64,000 nucleotides of DNA, taken from Sphaerosporella brunnea. Its lineage: Eukaryota > Ascomycota > Pezizomycetes > Pezizales > Pyronemataceae. Of this stretch, positions 55,508 through 64,000 are shown one piece after another; position 1 is the first letter of the stretch; every line of letters begins with the position of its first letter. The DNA lies in contig VXIS01000047.1 of assembly GCA_008704415.1 (NCBI GenBank), positions 124,001 to 188,000 of the forward strand. Direction: 5' to 3'. Position numbers and translations under genes: made by a program. A model generated the notes under the pieces. It made no database searches. It worked only from the letters and a program-made list of their open reading frames with translations, and was not told the DNA's origin.

Positions 55508-56479
55508 CAGTCATGCAAACGAGCCGGCTCGAGACGAGCCGGGTGATTGGAGCGGGATCGTCAGTTTTCCTGGCTCGGCTCGCGAGCGCGAGCCGGGCCC
55601 GAGCGAGTCGAGCCAAAGCTGGAGCTGGTGGAGAGAAATCATATTTTGAGGCGGGAGCACGTGGGCAGGAGGCAGTTCATGGCCCTGTAACTTTTCTACT
55701 AGGCAGTGATCCCAGGGTAGATCAGTCCGAGAAGTCTGACAGGCCCGAAGAGGAGTTGAGCTCTGCCTTGGTGTTTAAATCTACAGCCTCCGGCATATCG
55801 TGGTCACTCCGAGTGGTTGCCCTCCTGACTCCCACCTGTGGTAGAACCTCCGGATCTTCGTACCCCCATTTTTCCCAGCTGTTGACTTGCGTATGCTTGA
55901 GCCAATGCTTAAGCAATAACAAACCGCTGCTCGACTCCTCCAGAAGCCGGTTGCGTTTCTTTGTGATCATATCGCCCGCGCTGCCAAGGCCAAAAGCACT
56001 ACCCTCCGCCGCAAGCCTGTCTCGAATTTGCTGAATCATAACTTTTTCCGAGGCTTCATTGCAGGGCAGTTCCGGATGCTTCGATTCGATGTGCCTCCTA
56101 TAAACGCTAGTAGTTTTATACGAGGATTCATAGGGACACCACGTCTTCGAGCAATCGGAACATCGAACGAGTTCGATGGGCTTCTTGTTGTCAGAACTAG
56201 AGCCTGCCTTCTTCTTCCGTCGCTTCCGTGATGAGCCTTCTTCAACATCAGATTCCGGGTCACCTTCTGTGCCGGAATCATGCCCATCTACTTCAGGTTC
56301 TGTGGTTTCCCGGCCCAGGGTACCTCTTCTCGAAATCTCGGCGGAACCTCGTTCTTTCTAGAAAGCTCCAGAGAGGTCGAGCTGAGCTCGAGCCCAAACC
56401 TTTTCTGCTCGAGCTGCTCGACCACAAAAATATGCACGTTCGAGCCGGCTCGAGCCGGCTCGGCTCGTTGGCATCACTA
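55508..56479 (-). mobile_element. compact hAT element with perfect 8-bp target duplication, 972 bp
   Basis: The right end read inward is TAGTGATGCCAACGAGCC and the left end is CAGTCATGCAAACGAGCC, an imperfect terminal inverted repeat. The element is flanked by TTCTCCAC at 55500-55507 and again at 56480-56487, an exact 8-bp duplication as made by hAT transposases. About 110 bp inside each end are rich in GAGCCGGCTCGAG motifs. The interior holds one long frame joining a BED zinc finger to the hAT C-terminal domain. The element is too short for a full transposase, so it is an internally deleted derivative that kept both protein ends. The exact duplication suggests a fairly recent jump. Confidence 0.9.
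55722..56474 (-). CDS. BED finger-hAT dimerisation protein lacking the catalytic core
   Basis: From 56357 to 55722 the minus strand is open for 211 codons. It has an acidic stretch and an RKRRKKK nuclear-localisation patch. A BED finger follows (RCSDCSKTWCPY, then RRHIESKHPE: C-x2-C, a W, H-x4-H). It then passes directly into GDMITKKRNRLLEE and LLLLKHWLKH of the hAT dimerisation domain. The RNase-H-like core with its catalytic acids is absent. This frame has no ATG before the finger. An ATG lies in the terminal repeat at 56474 and would join in frame if the 42 bp at 56358-56399 (GTTTGG...TTTCTAG) are an intron, giving about 236 aa. Such a protein could bind element ends and dimerise with full-length transposase, acting as a repressor; this is inference from other DNA transposons. 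Confidence 0.6.
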
Positions 56480-56487
56480 TTCTCCAC

Positions 56488-58928
56488 CAATGCGGGCAAT
56501 CTCTTTCGACAAAAGGCGCTACCGAGGTATAGCGAGGTGGTCCTTAGTCCATGAACAGGTCTTTACTTGGCTGTTCTTTTACCCACCCACCACGACCGCC
56601 TGGATCATCTCCTTGTAACTCTGCCCATGGGCCAGGCTGGCAGGAGTTCATCCCGGCTGCCTGAGGGGCCCGGGCCAGGTCGAGGGCTGGCTTAGTCCTC
56701 CCGACCCTAGTCCTCCGGAATCAGGTCTACCGGGCTAGGGGCAACCTTCACAGATGCGCCATTCACGTTCAGCTGGGACGTATTGCTTTGTTTTGTTTCT
56801 TTCCTATGGTCGACCTGTTTTCTTGTGGTTTTCCTTTTCAATATACGGTTGTTTTGGCTCTTATGGTTGAGCCTATCTGCCCGTCTCCGCGCTGCTGAGA
56901 ATAGCTAATCCCTAATCGTGTTTTTTGAGCCAAACGTCAGGAGTTCCGCTGCGTTTTATTCCGACTCTCCTCCGAATTGCTGTTTTTGGGGTGGATCGAT
57001 CAGTCTTTTGATTGCGATCGACGCTTTAGCTGCGGCGAAAACAGAATGATTAGCACAATGACCGACCCGACCTTAATTCATGATACCGGGCACCGGCCGG
57101 CGCCTATCAGATATCCAGGTTTTTCTTATGCCGGCCCGAACCTGTTGGGCTTGCCACATCACAGGCCCGACCTGACCCTCTCCGTGGGGCTCCGTTTGAC
57201 CTGGCGGCCGGCCGGACTATTGACCGCCCAGGAAGGGGTTGATTTGGGGGTCTTGCAAGATTGCTGCTTGTCGCAGAAAGACGATAAACCTGACTACAAA
57301 CAAAAGCAAACAAAAGTCGTAGTGTCGGGTTGTCACTACGATTTGATCACCTGAGTAGGTATCGTTCAGCAACGAATGGCGCCAGGGACGTTGGAAACGG
57401 AGGTCGTTGATAGCCAATAAGTAGTTACACTTAAATCTGGTGATAGCGCATATGTGGGTTCTCGCCATCACTCACCTCCTCCCAATCGTCTTCAAATCGT
57501 TTTTCAAAAAAATGCCCATACCGGCAGGCAATGAAAAAGCAAAAGACGTCTAAATACGCCTCCTTGAGGGGCCCGCACACGCCCCTAGCTGACCGGGGTT
57601 TGCCGCATACCTTCGACAGTCCCGAGCTTGACAAATCCTTCGCCTGGACACCACTTGATGACCAAAACCACTGATAAAACCAAGCTAGCATACTTCTCGA
57701 AAAGGTAATAGGACCACTGACTGATGCACTGGACGCGGCCAATGACAGCCAGAAGCTCATTGCCCAACTCGACCTCAAATTGCAGACTGTGTAGCGATGG
57801 CCCAGATCTGTGTTCCACGCTCGGACCCTGATACGTGCGCGATGCTCGGCCTCTGGGTTCGTATCATACAAGACGACCGTCAAATGGCTTGCACCGAGCC
57901 ATACATACACTTGCGACAGCCCTCAGGTGGCCGCAGCGAAAAGACATGGCAAGTGGCTGGAGCTGCGCCTGATGACTGTGTTGCGCATCCACATACTACA
58001 GGCTTTGTGACAGGGTTCCAGAAAAGGTTGCAGATGACGGCATTCCCGCGGGAGGCGTGGTGAGCAACATGTTATTGTCTGGATCGTAGAGTCATTGAGG
58101 TTGGCGGTTTTGAAACTACAACGTCGGCGCGAAGCCGCTTTACCAGCGATTGCTGGATGGAAAGTGGAAGCTGGTCGACCGTCATAGAAACACAGCATGT
58201 CCCAGTGATGCGGCTGCTGACTGCACAGTGTTCCAACAACCACGAAGCTGACATGCTCATAATCTGCACAAATAGCAGCCAAAACCGGAGTGAAGATGAT
58301 GAGAATGCAGCCTAGGCCCTGAAGATCCACAGGTCTATGGAATGACTGCAAGGAGTGTGGCGGGTCCCTCCGTCGGTCTCTGATCCCTCTTGGGTTGATA
58401 ATGAGGAGGGCCTGGATATCGATAGCCTAAAGTACGTATTGCGATGGTTTCCTCGGCGTCAGGTGAGTTGGAGATCGACGCTGTGACGTAAAACACGATC
58501 ACCGCCACCACGGCATTCACCCAATCGCCCTCCCATCGCCACTCGCCATCCGCTCTACCAACGCCATGCCCATCCGCCTGCAGCACTAACCACTGTTACG
58601 ATCACGACCAGCCGCACCAGACTGATGCCCCATTCCCCGTTAACCTCATCAGATTCAGGGCGGAGACGATCAACCAACGCCGACCATGCGGTGGACAAAA
58701 GAAATGCTTGCAGAGCGGGGCTCTGGCCGTGTGTTGAACGATTCGCGGAGGCAACATCTCAGTTCGAGAAGCTGGTTAGACCGCAGCAGGCAGCGGGACA
58801 CTTTCTATCCCTGCCACACGTCGACACCTCTGTCTGCGTCCGCTGACAAGACCACTTGGAGAGCTGTGCTGACCTGTCGCAACCCGTTGCTGCGACGTCT
58901 TTCTTGAGGTCGGTCAAGATCCGGTGTT
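56488..58928. other. no supportable gene; GGCCCGAC-rich patches
   Basis: Patches at 56.62-56.75 and 57.08-57.24 kb are dense in GGCCAGGTCG/GGTCAGGTCGG and GGCCGGCCG motifs in opposed orientation, suggesting the two ends of a further non-autonomous element of roughly 0.6 kb. I could not define its termini. Frames at 57431-57910 (minus) and 57797-58063 (plus) overlap and are not recognisable. Confidence 0.35.
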
Positions 58929-59474
58929 ATGCTGTTTGCTACCGGCGATGTGATCCGGCCGAGGGACACGCAGAATACGACTTTTGATTGCATGTGCTTG
59001 GTGGATATCGCGCGCGGTGAGTTTGAAGACGCGTTCGCTCTAGCTATCTTGGATCGTGGAGATATCGTGATGCAAATACCGCTTCCACTAGAAGCCGTAA
59101 TCATGTCAAGTTGCACTGTCGGCAACCTTCCCATTCTTCCTATCCATATCTCCACACGGACACCAATAAGCCCACCCTGTTCCTCGCTGATGCTGGAACA
59201 TCGACCTTGCACTGGAACCTGTTCGCTCACCAGAACACAGCGCGATATGGGCCACCACCAACGCGGGAGCGACACCGCGCCCGCCCGTTCGAGGACCGGA
59301 TGTTGCAGCGGCTGGTGCATCACCTGCTGGCCGATGCTCCACCTGGCGCTTGGGCGGTTGGGCGCAACACTGCCGACGTTCTCAATCAAAGACGACGCAG
59401 AAAATCAAGCCTACCATCTCGACCGGCACACGCTGCGAACGTGGGGGGTGATAGCGCCCCCCGACCACCAGTGA
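58929..59474 (+). CDS. hypothetical protein, 181 aa, probably decayed
   Basis: ATG-initiated. Residues 1-55 read as real protein (TFDCMCLVDIARGEFEDAFA, then LAILDRGDIVMQI). The middle is Thr/Cys-rich and poor, while a second plus frame at 59111-59488 looks better there (NKPTLFLADAGTSTLHWNLF). The last 38 codons of the first frame look good again. This switching between frames suggests frameshifts or missed introns in one ancestral gene. I do not recognise the family. Confidence 0.33.
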   Translation: MLFATGDVIRPRDTQNTTFDCMCLVDIARGEFEDAFALAILDRGDIVMQIPLPLEAVIMSSCTVGNLPILPIHISTRTPISPPCSSLMLEHRPCTGTCSLTRTQRDMGHHQRGSDTAPARSRTGCCSGWCITCWPMLHLALGRLGATLPTFSIKDDAENQAYHLDRHTLRTWGVIAPPDHQ

Positions 59475-60103
59475 CATCTGGACACTGACTCGTGGACCGG
59501 GGCTGAAGATCGGAGTTGCGCAGCGAATGGAGATCGACATGCACAGGATCACGGACCTGTTTGGCGACTGCAGCGTCCCTGCGCACTAAACATCAATGTC
59601 GCTTGGTCTCGCCGCCTAGCGTGGATTTGTACACGCAACTGCCCAGCAAGGCCGGCAGTGACCGCAATTCAAGGCAAACCGCTCCCACGACCTTCACGGA
59701 TACGGGTGTTGATATATATGTTTTCACTGTGACAGACATGCACAGGAAAACATAAACAAGGAACTGTCAATGGCCCACGCCGGATGGCAACAGCGTCGTG
59801 AAGTGTAGGAGGCACGCCCAACCATATCGAGCATCGAAACTACCACCAAGCTGCAAAGCGGTGCTAGACGGTACCAAAGCGGCTTCGGCCGCACTCTGGT
59901 CGATCGTTTCGCCCCTTGGTGATGGTGTACGCACGGTCCAGACTCTTGAACGGAGTGAGTGTACCCAATCAACCATGAAACAACATGCCACGGTTGTTGT
60001 ATCAGTGCCGCAGTCATCCACAGTATTGGCCTTTGAGAAAACCCACGCTGTGCGGCAGTGAAGCGTCCTTGATTGCGGTCATCGAGTTTCCGCAAACCAG
60101 ACA
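59475..60103. other. no supportable gene
   Basis: Minus-strand frames at 59724-60107 and 59767-60021 overlap and do not look like a continuation of the three-exon gene that ends at 60104. No element found. Confidence 0.35.
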
Positions 60104-60592
60104 TCATCTACCACTCCCACCAACCGGAACATTCCGCTCTTGTTTGGAAAGCAGCGTCAGCGTGACACATCCGGCGCTTCTCAGCGCTTGGAGGCGATCG
60201 TTTCCAATTGCCACCTCGACGTCGGTCTCGACAGCCTGCCGGCATGGATGTGTGAATTCCTTCAACCAGTGACCGGCATCCGCATTCGAAAGCACGGTCA
60301 CTGACCCTGCAGGAGCAAGGCTGCAATCCAACGGCCCTGACGCAACAGAGTACTCACTCACTTGGACAGCAGAAGTCTCTCAACCAGAAACAACCGGATC
60401 CTTGAAAGGAACGTCGGCGGTGGAGATGCAAATCCTCTTCTGTGTCATCGCCGGAACGTCCATCATGCCTTGTCCGAGCAGGTTCCGGGGTTGCAGGGGC
60501 CTGACCAAGCTGCCTCCTCAGCCAGTTGGCTCGGCCGGCACAGCAGCCATTACCTTGCCGGACACGGAGTTTACGAGTGCCGTTCCCAACAT
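60104..60592 (-). CDS. three-exon small protein, 129 aa
   Basis: The exons are 60554-60592, 60362-60509 and 60104-60306. Intron 1 is 44 bp (GTAATG donor, GGCAG acceptor) and intron 2 is 55 bp (GTGAGT donor, CTGCAG acceptor). Phases 0 and 1 match exactly and give one frame ending at 60104. The middle exon is acidic then basic (GDDTEEDLHLHRRRSF). The last exon (VLSNADAGHWLKEFTHPCRQ, then TDVEVAIGNDRLQALRSAGC) faintly recalls the aspartic protease of Ty1/copia polyproteins (LDSGAT-H...G-x-V-x-L) with the catalytic DSG changed to NAD. That resemblance is weak, and introns argue for a host gene. The start could lie further upstream. Confidence 0.42.
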
Positions 60593-61452
60593 TGTTAGTC
60601 GTGTCGGGAGAGAAAAGATCGCTCGCTGCTTTTGTAGACGTTTTCCTTAGAGGTCATCGGCTGGCATACCCTGCTGACCTTCATTCATCGAGGGTCATGG
60701 AAATGTATCGAGGGCAGGAAATCATTCCTTGATACTGCCTGGACACGTTCTTCCCGCCGGGCTTTTAAGAAGCGATAACAGCCCGGCTGTCTTGCAAGCT
60801 GTTACCGACTACCTTTTCCGCGTGAGAGTGGGATAGCTCGTGGGGTACATCATCATGTGTCCCGCGGCTGCTGCACTGTGAGTCAACCGCATGTGTACAG
60901 CCGTGTTGGGGCTGGCTTGTATCACCAAATCCAGGCTGACTGCTTCAGAGAGCCTGCGCGGCTGGCGTCGGTTTTGTGCGCGGGCTATGCAGAAGACTGC
61001 ACACAGCGCAGCCGCTTTGTGAGCCCTGAGCGGACCGCGCAATCACGGGAATCTAGGATGGGTATGTCCGTCTCTAGTGCTATACCGCAATCAGCACGAA
61101 TATCAACTGCGTGTGCCCGAGAGGAACACTAAAAACTATACGCGGATGCGTCGTCCTCGCGATGTGGACCCCACTCTTGCTTCATGCACAGCCAGGGGGG
61201 TGGGTTCTGGATGGCGGCATGGGATACAAATCAATCTCAACTGGATGTTTTCCACTCCCAGGAGGCTTGCACAGCTTTGCCAGCAAGACGGACTGGTGAG
61301 TGCTACGGGCCCGCTTCACTGGACAACATACGGTTTGGTTATGCCACCGGTTAAGGAGGGCTCATAAAATGTCTGCACGGATAGCGTCTTTATGCTGACC
61401 GGCTTGCGCGATTACTTCTGAAGATGACATATGCGGGATTACTGTGCAGTGA
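60593..61452. other. no supportable gene
   Basis: Only short overlapping frames. The 5' end of the three-exon gene may extend into this stretch. Confidence 0.35.
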
Positions 61453-61722
61453 TTACACCAGGCTTGTAGAATTGCCATGACCGGGCTCTACATACACTGC
61501 CACGGCAATACCCGCCTCTCGCTCGGTGCAGCTGCGCAGTTCGCCTTCAACAACAGGCTTGCATTCGTAAGCTTCGTCCTGATGCGCTTCTGAGGACGAC
61601 TCACCGATCGCTGGGGCCCCGGAGATGAGGTGGTCCGGCAGCCACGATTTAGTTCCACAGCGTCGAGCTGTACTGGTACCAAAGCGCAACGTGGAACGCC
61701 AAGGTCTGCGCTCGCGTCGCAT
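61453..61722 (-). CDS. hypothetical protein, 89 aa
   Basis: ATG-initiated frame with a basic N-terminus (MRRERRPWRSTLRF) and an acidic middle (GESSSEAHQDEAYE). It ends without a recognisable domain. It may be an exon of something larger or chance. Confidence 0.25.
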   Translation of the reverse strand: MRRERRPWRSTLRFGTSTARRCGTKSWLPDHLISGAPAIGESSSEAHQDEAYECKPVVEGELRSCTEREAGIAVAVYVEPGHGNSTSLV

Positions 61723-62559
61723 GCTCGGCGATTAAGACGTCTGCGTGTCAGGTGGTTTCTGCGGATAATCTAAGGCGTTGACCAAGTCGGGCACACCGAT
61801 CCAAACATGCCATATAAGGGAAGCCCTCCTCTGGTTGCGGTAAATGGTCACGGCGCATGGCCTGAGCGGCTCCAAAGTACATCATTCAGGTTCTACATCT
61901 CAGCGCGGTTTGGATCGTGTGGGTATGGCCAACCACAGCTTTCGACGGGTTAGCAAAGACAGCTCCTCACACTGCCAGAGAGTGTCCAGGGCTGGAGATG
62001 TTGATAGGGTATGATTTGCGGACAGCAATAACCCGTCAAAAATAATGAGAATCCATTGGCAACTGTGACTTTCCTTCAAGGCATTGAGTTCCGCACAACC
62101 GTGTCTCTGAAAAACAAGCAGGGAAACGATAAACAATGTAAAGCACTGACATCGCCGGATAAAACAAAAAAAAAAGTCGTGGAATCAATCCCTCAGTGGG
62201 GGTTTGGCTGGCAAACCACTACCCGGCCAAAGTGTCGAACTCGGTGCACGCACGCTGCAACGGCCGAGCGCCTTTTTAACACCCCGCCAGCAAGCCAAAG
62301 CTCTGGTGCCTGCTGCTTCCTGCTGGTATTGGGCAAGAACTCGCTCATCCTTTCACGCAGGGGGCTTCATGAGGTGTGGGAATGAGCTGATTGCACGGTA
62401 GGGAGCCTAGCTCCAACCGCTGCACTTAGATGACACCCCAGCCGTTGAGACTATTTTCCCTCCGTTGTCCTGTGCTCTCTCTTCCTGTCGCGTCTAGCTC
62501 TCTCTTGCGGGAAACCAGCTGTCTCCTTGGGGACACCAACTCTCTAGGCGGCAAAACGA
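61723..62559. other. no gene seen
   Basis: Featureless except for a short A-run near 62166. It borders the satellite array. Confidence 0.4.
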
Positions 62560-63650
62560 GGGTTAGCATCAAAATGGGCTACCAGCCATTACTCTCTATC
62601 GATTCTGCTCAAACTGACACATATATGGCATCAAAGAATTTTCATCCTGACGGTGTCTTCAAATCTATCCCCCCATGGACGGTTGTCAGCTCCGCCAAGC
62701 GTTCTGTGGTCAAAATGAGCTGCCGGCCATGACTCTCTATGGAATGAGCTCAAACGTACAGACATAGAGCATCAAATGACGCTCACCCTCACTATTTTGT
62801 CAAATCTATTCCCCCATGAATGGTTGTTATGTGGGGAGGCTCCTTTGGCTCGCCGGGTCACAATGAGCTACCGGCCTTTAATCTTGATGGAATGAGCTCA
62901 AACTGACAGATACAGGGCATCAAAGGACGCTCAATCTCACCCTAAATTGAAACCTATCCCCCCAAGGATGATTGCAATGTGGAGCGGCCCCGCAGGAGGT
63001 CCTGTGGCTCTCCGGGTAAAAATGAGGTATCGTCCTTTACTCTCTATGGAATAAGCTCACACTGACACATATAGGGCATCAAGGTTTGGGCATTCTTTCC
63101 CTGTATTCAAATCTATCCCCCCATGGATGGTTGTCAGGTGGGGTGGCCCGCGGAGGGTCCTGTGGCTCTCTGGGTCAAAATAAGCTACCGGCCTTTACTC
63201 TCTATGGAATGAGCTCAAACTGACAGATATAGGACATCAAAGAACGCTCACCATCACTGTGTCTTCAAATCTATCCCCCCATTAATGGTTTTTATGTGGG
63301 TCGGTCTCGCGGAGGCTCCTTTGGCTCTCCGGGTCACAATACGCTACAGGCTTTTACTCTCTATGAAATGAGTCCAAACTTACAGATACAGGGCATCAAA
63401 GAACGCTCAATCACACCCCATATTCAAATATATCGCCCCAAGGATGGTTGCAATGTGAGGTGGCCCCGCGGAGGCTCCTGTGGCTCTCCAGGTCAAAATG
63501 ACCTACCGGCCTTTACTCACTATGGAACGAGATCAAACGAACAGAGATAGGGAATCAAAGAGCGTTCGGCGTGACCGTGTCTTCAAATCTATCCCCGCAT
63601 CAATTGTTGTCGTGTTGGGTGGCTCCGCGGAGGTGCTGTGGCTCTCCCCT
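62560..63650. repeat. 159-bp satellite array with trimeric higher-order pattern
   Basis: Seven tandem units are anchored by TCAAATCTATCCCCCCAT, at about 62660, 62800, 62949, 63107, 63266, 63425 and 63583, so the later spacing is 158-159 bp and the first two are shorter. Each unit also has CTACCGGCCTTTACTCTCTATGG-like and GAGCTCAAACTGACAGATA-like blocks, a GGGCATCAAAG block and a GGCTCTCCGGGTCA block. After the anchor the units cycle in threes: CATGGATGGTTGTCAG (units 1, 4), CATNAATGGTTNTTATGTGGG (2, 5), CCAAGGATGNTTGCAATGTG (3, 6), with unit 7 diverged. Frames open across it are artefacts. Confidence 0.88.
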
Positions 63651-63783
63651 AACCGTAACCCTGACTGCCCTCAGGCATGGCCCCGGCAAAAGCAGCCACA
63701 CGTAGAGCCACGACGATCTTGTCCACGTTCCGCACATTACCAATGCCAGCGCCCACGTTGCCGACAATGGCTCCAGAGGTCAT
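63649..63783 (-). CDS. small ORF, 44 aa, or last exon
   Basis: Reads MTSGAIVGNVGAGIGNVRN and continues with a strand-helix-like KIVVALRVAAFAGAMPEG to a stop immediately next to the satellite edge. The even codon use and small-residue hydrophobic pattern look coding. It has an ATG, but an in-frame stop only seven codons before it and a possible upstream exon toward 64000 leave its extent open. Function unknown. Confidence 0.3.
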   Translation of the reverse strand: MTSGAIVGNVGAGIGNVRNVDKIVVALRVAAFAGAMPEGSQGYG

Positions 63784-64000
63784 GGTCACACCGGGACCAT
63801 GGACGTGTCAATTGGGGTTGCTCTGCATGGGTAGTGGTGAATTCAGGAGATTGGCCGCGAGATTTGTACGTTCGAAGGGTCGGTTTTTGGTGTGTTTCCG
63901 CTTCTTTTAAAGCCTGGTAAAATCACTGCGTCGACTCCACGCCCAGACTGGCTTCACCGACCATTCCTCGCTACGGTCGGCCACCTCTTCAGGCTCTGCA
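63784..64000. other. window edge, nothing assigned
   Basis: The last 217 bp may hold the 5' part of the small minus-strand ORF. No splice join could be chosen. Confidence 0.3.

Noticed and set aside
57431..57910. 159-codon minus frame ending in an acidic tail
   Set aside because: No ATG for the first 50 codons and overlapped by ATG-initiated plus frames; could not be supported.
62430..63920. Frames up to 146 codons across the satellite
   Set aside because: Produced by tandem units, with stop and start pattern following the repeat rather than any protein.
1..64000. CRISPR arrays, bacterial operons or ribosome binding sites
   Set aside because: No regularly spaced short repeats with unique spacers; introns and gene spacing show a eukaryotic genome.

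Overview
The window reads as nuclear DNA of a filamentous fungus, most likely a basidiomycete. The gene models I trust use short GT-AG introns of 42-81 bp with CTGAC/CTGAT-type branch sites. They belong to accessory families common in mushroom-forming fungi: an HNH_2-type nuclease, PD-(D/E)XK-like proteins and a possible 7TM relic. The mobile DNA is hAT, Ty3/gypsy and small non-autonomous elements. I see no housekeeping gene, rRNA, tRNA or CRISPR. Genus and species cannot be told from this sequence.

Layout. At 0-6.4 kb there is repeat-rich DNA with a decayed Ty3/gypsy integrase (1.5-2.2 kb). At 6.5-8.5 kb is a two-exon coiled-coil gene whose rod is built from a 120-bp coding repeat. At 9.2-9.7 kb is a decayed inverted-repeat element, and at 11.2-11.9 kb a small spliced gene with a C-tract intron. 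At 14.4-20.5 kb two copies of one dispersed repeat flank an HNH nuclease gene (15.8-17.5 kb) and a small acidic coiled-coil gene. At 20.6-21.4 kb is a hAT relic. At 21.6-24.6 kb is a large two-exon gene with an acidic minisatellite-coded N-terminus. At 27.7-28.4 kb is the 3' end of a spliced gene, followed by a stem-loop flanked by 56-bp direct repeats. At 32.8-34.1 kb is a two-exon PD-(D/E)XK-like gene, at 38.2-38.6 kb an intact MITE, and at 52.2-53.2 kb a second PD-(D/E)XK-like gene. At 55.5-56.5 kb is a compact hAT element with perfect 8-bp target duplications encoding a BED finger joined to a dimerisation domain. At 60.1-60.6 kb is a three-exon small gene. At 62.6-63.65 kb is a satellite array with a three-unit higher-order pattern.

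How it fits together. About ten credible genes sit as islands in old transposon debris. Three of the best are nuclease-fold proteins, two are repeat-built low-complexity proteins and one is a transposon-derived protein without a catalytic core. This is what a fast-evolving accessory compartment looks like; no metabolic pathway or operon can be read from it. Function assignments rest on motif reading only. Many other open frames of 60-240 codons, often overlapping on both strands, were judged chance or unresolvable.
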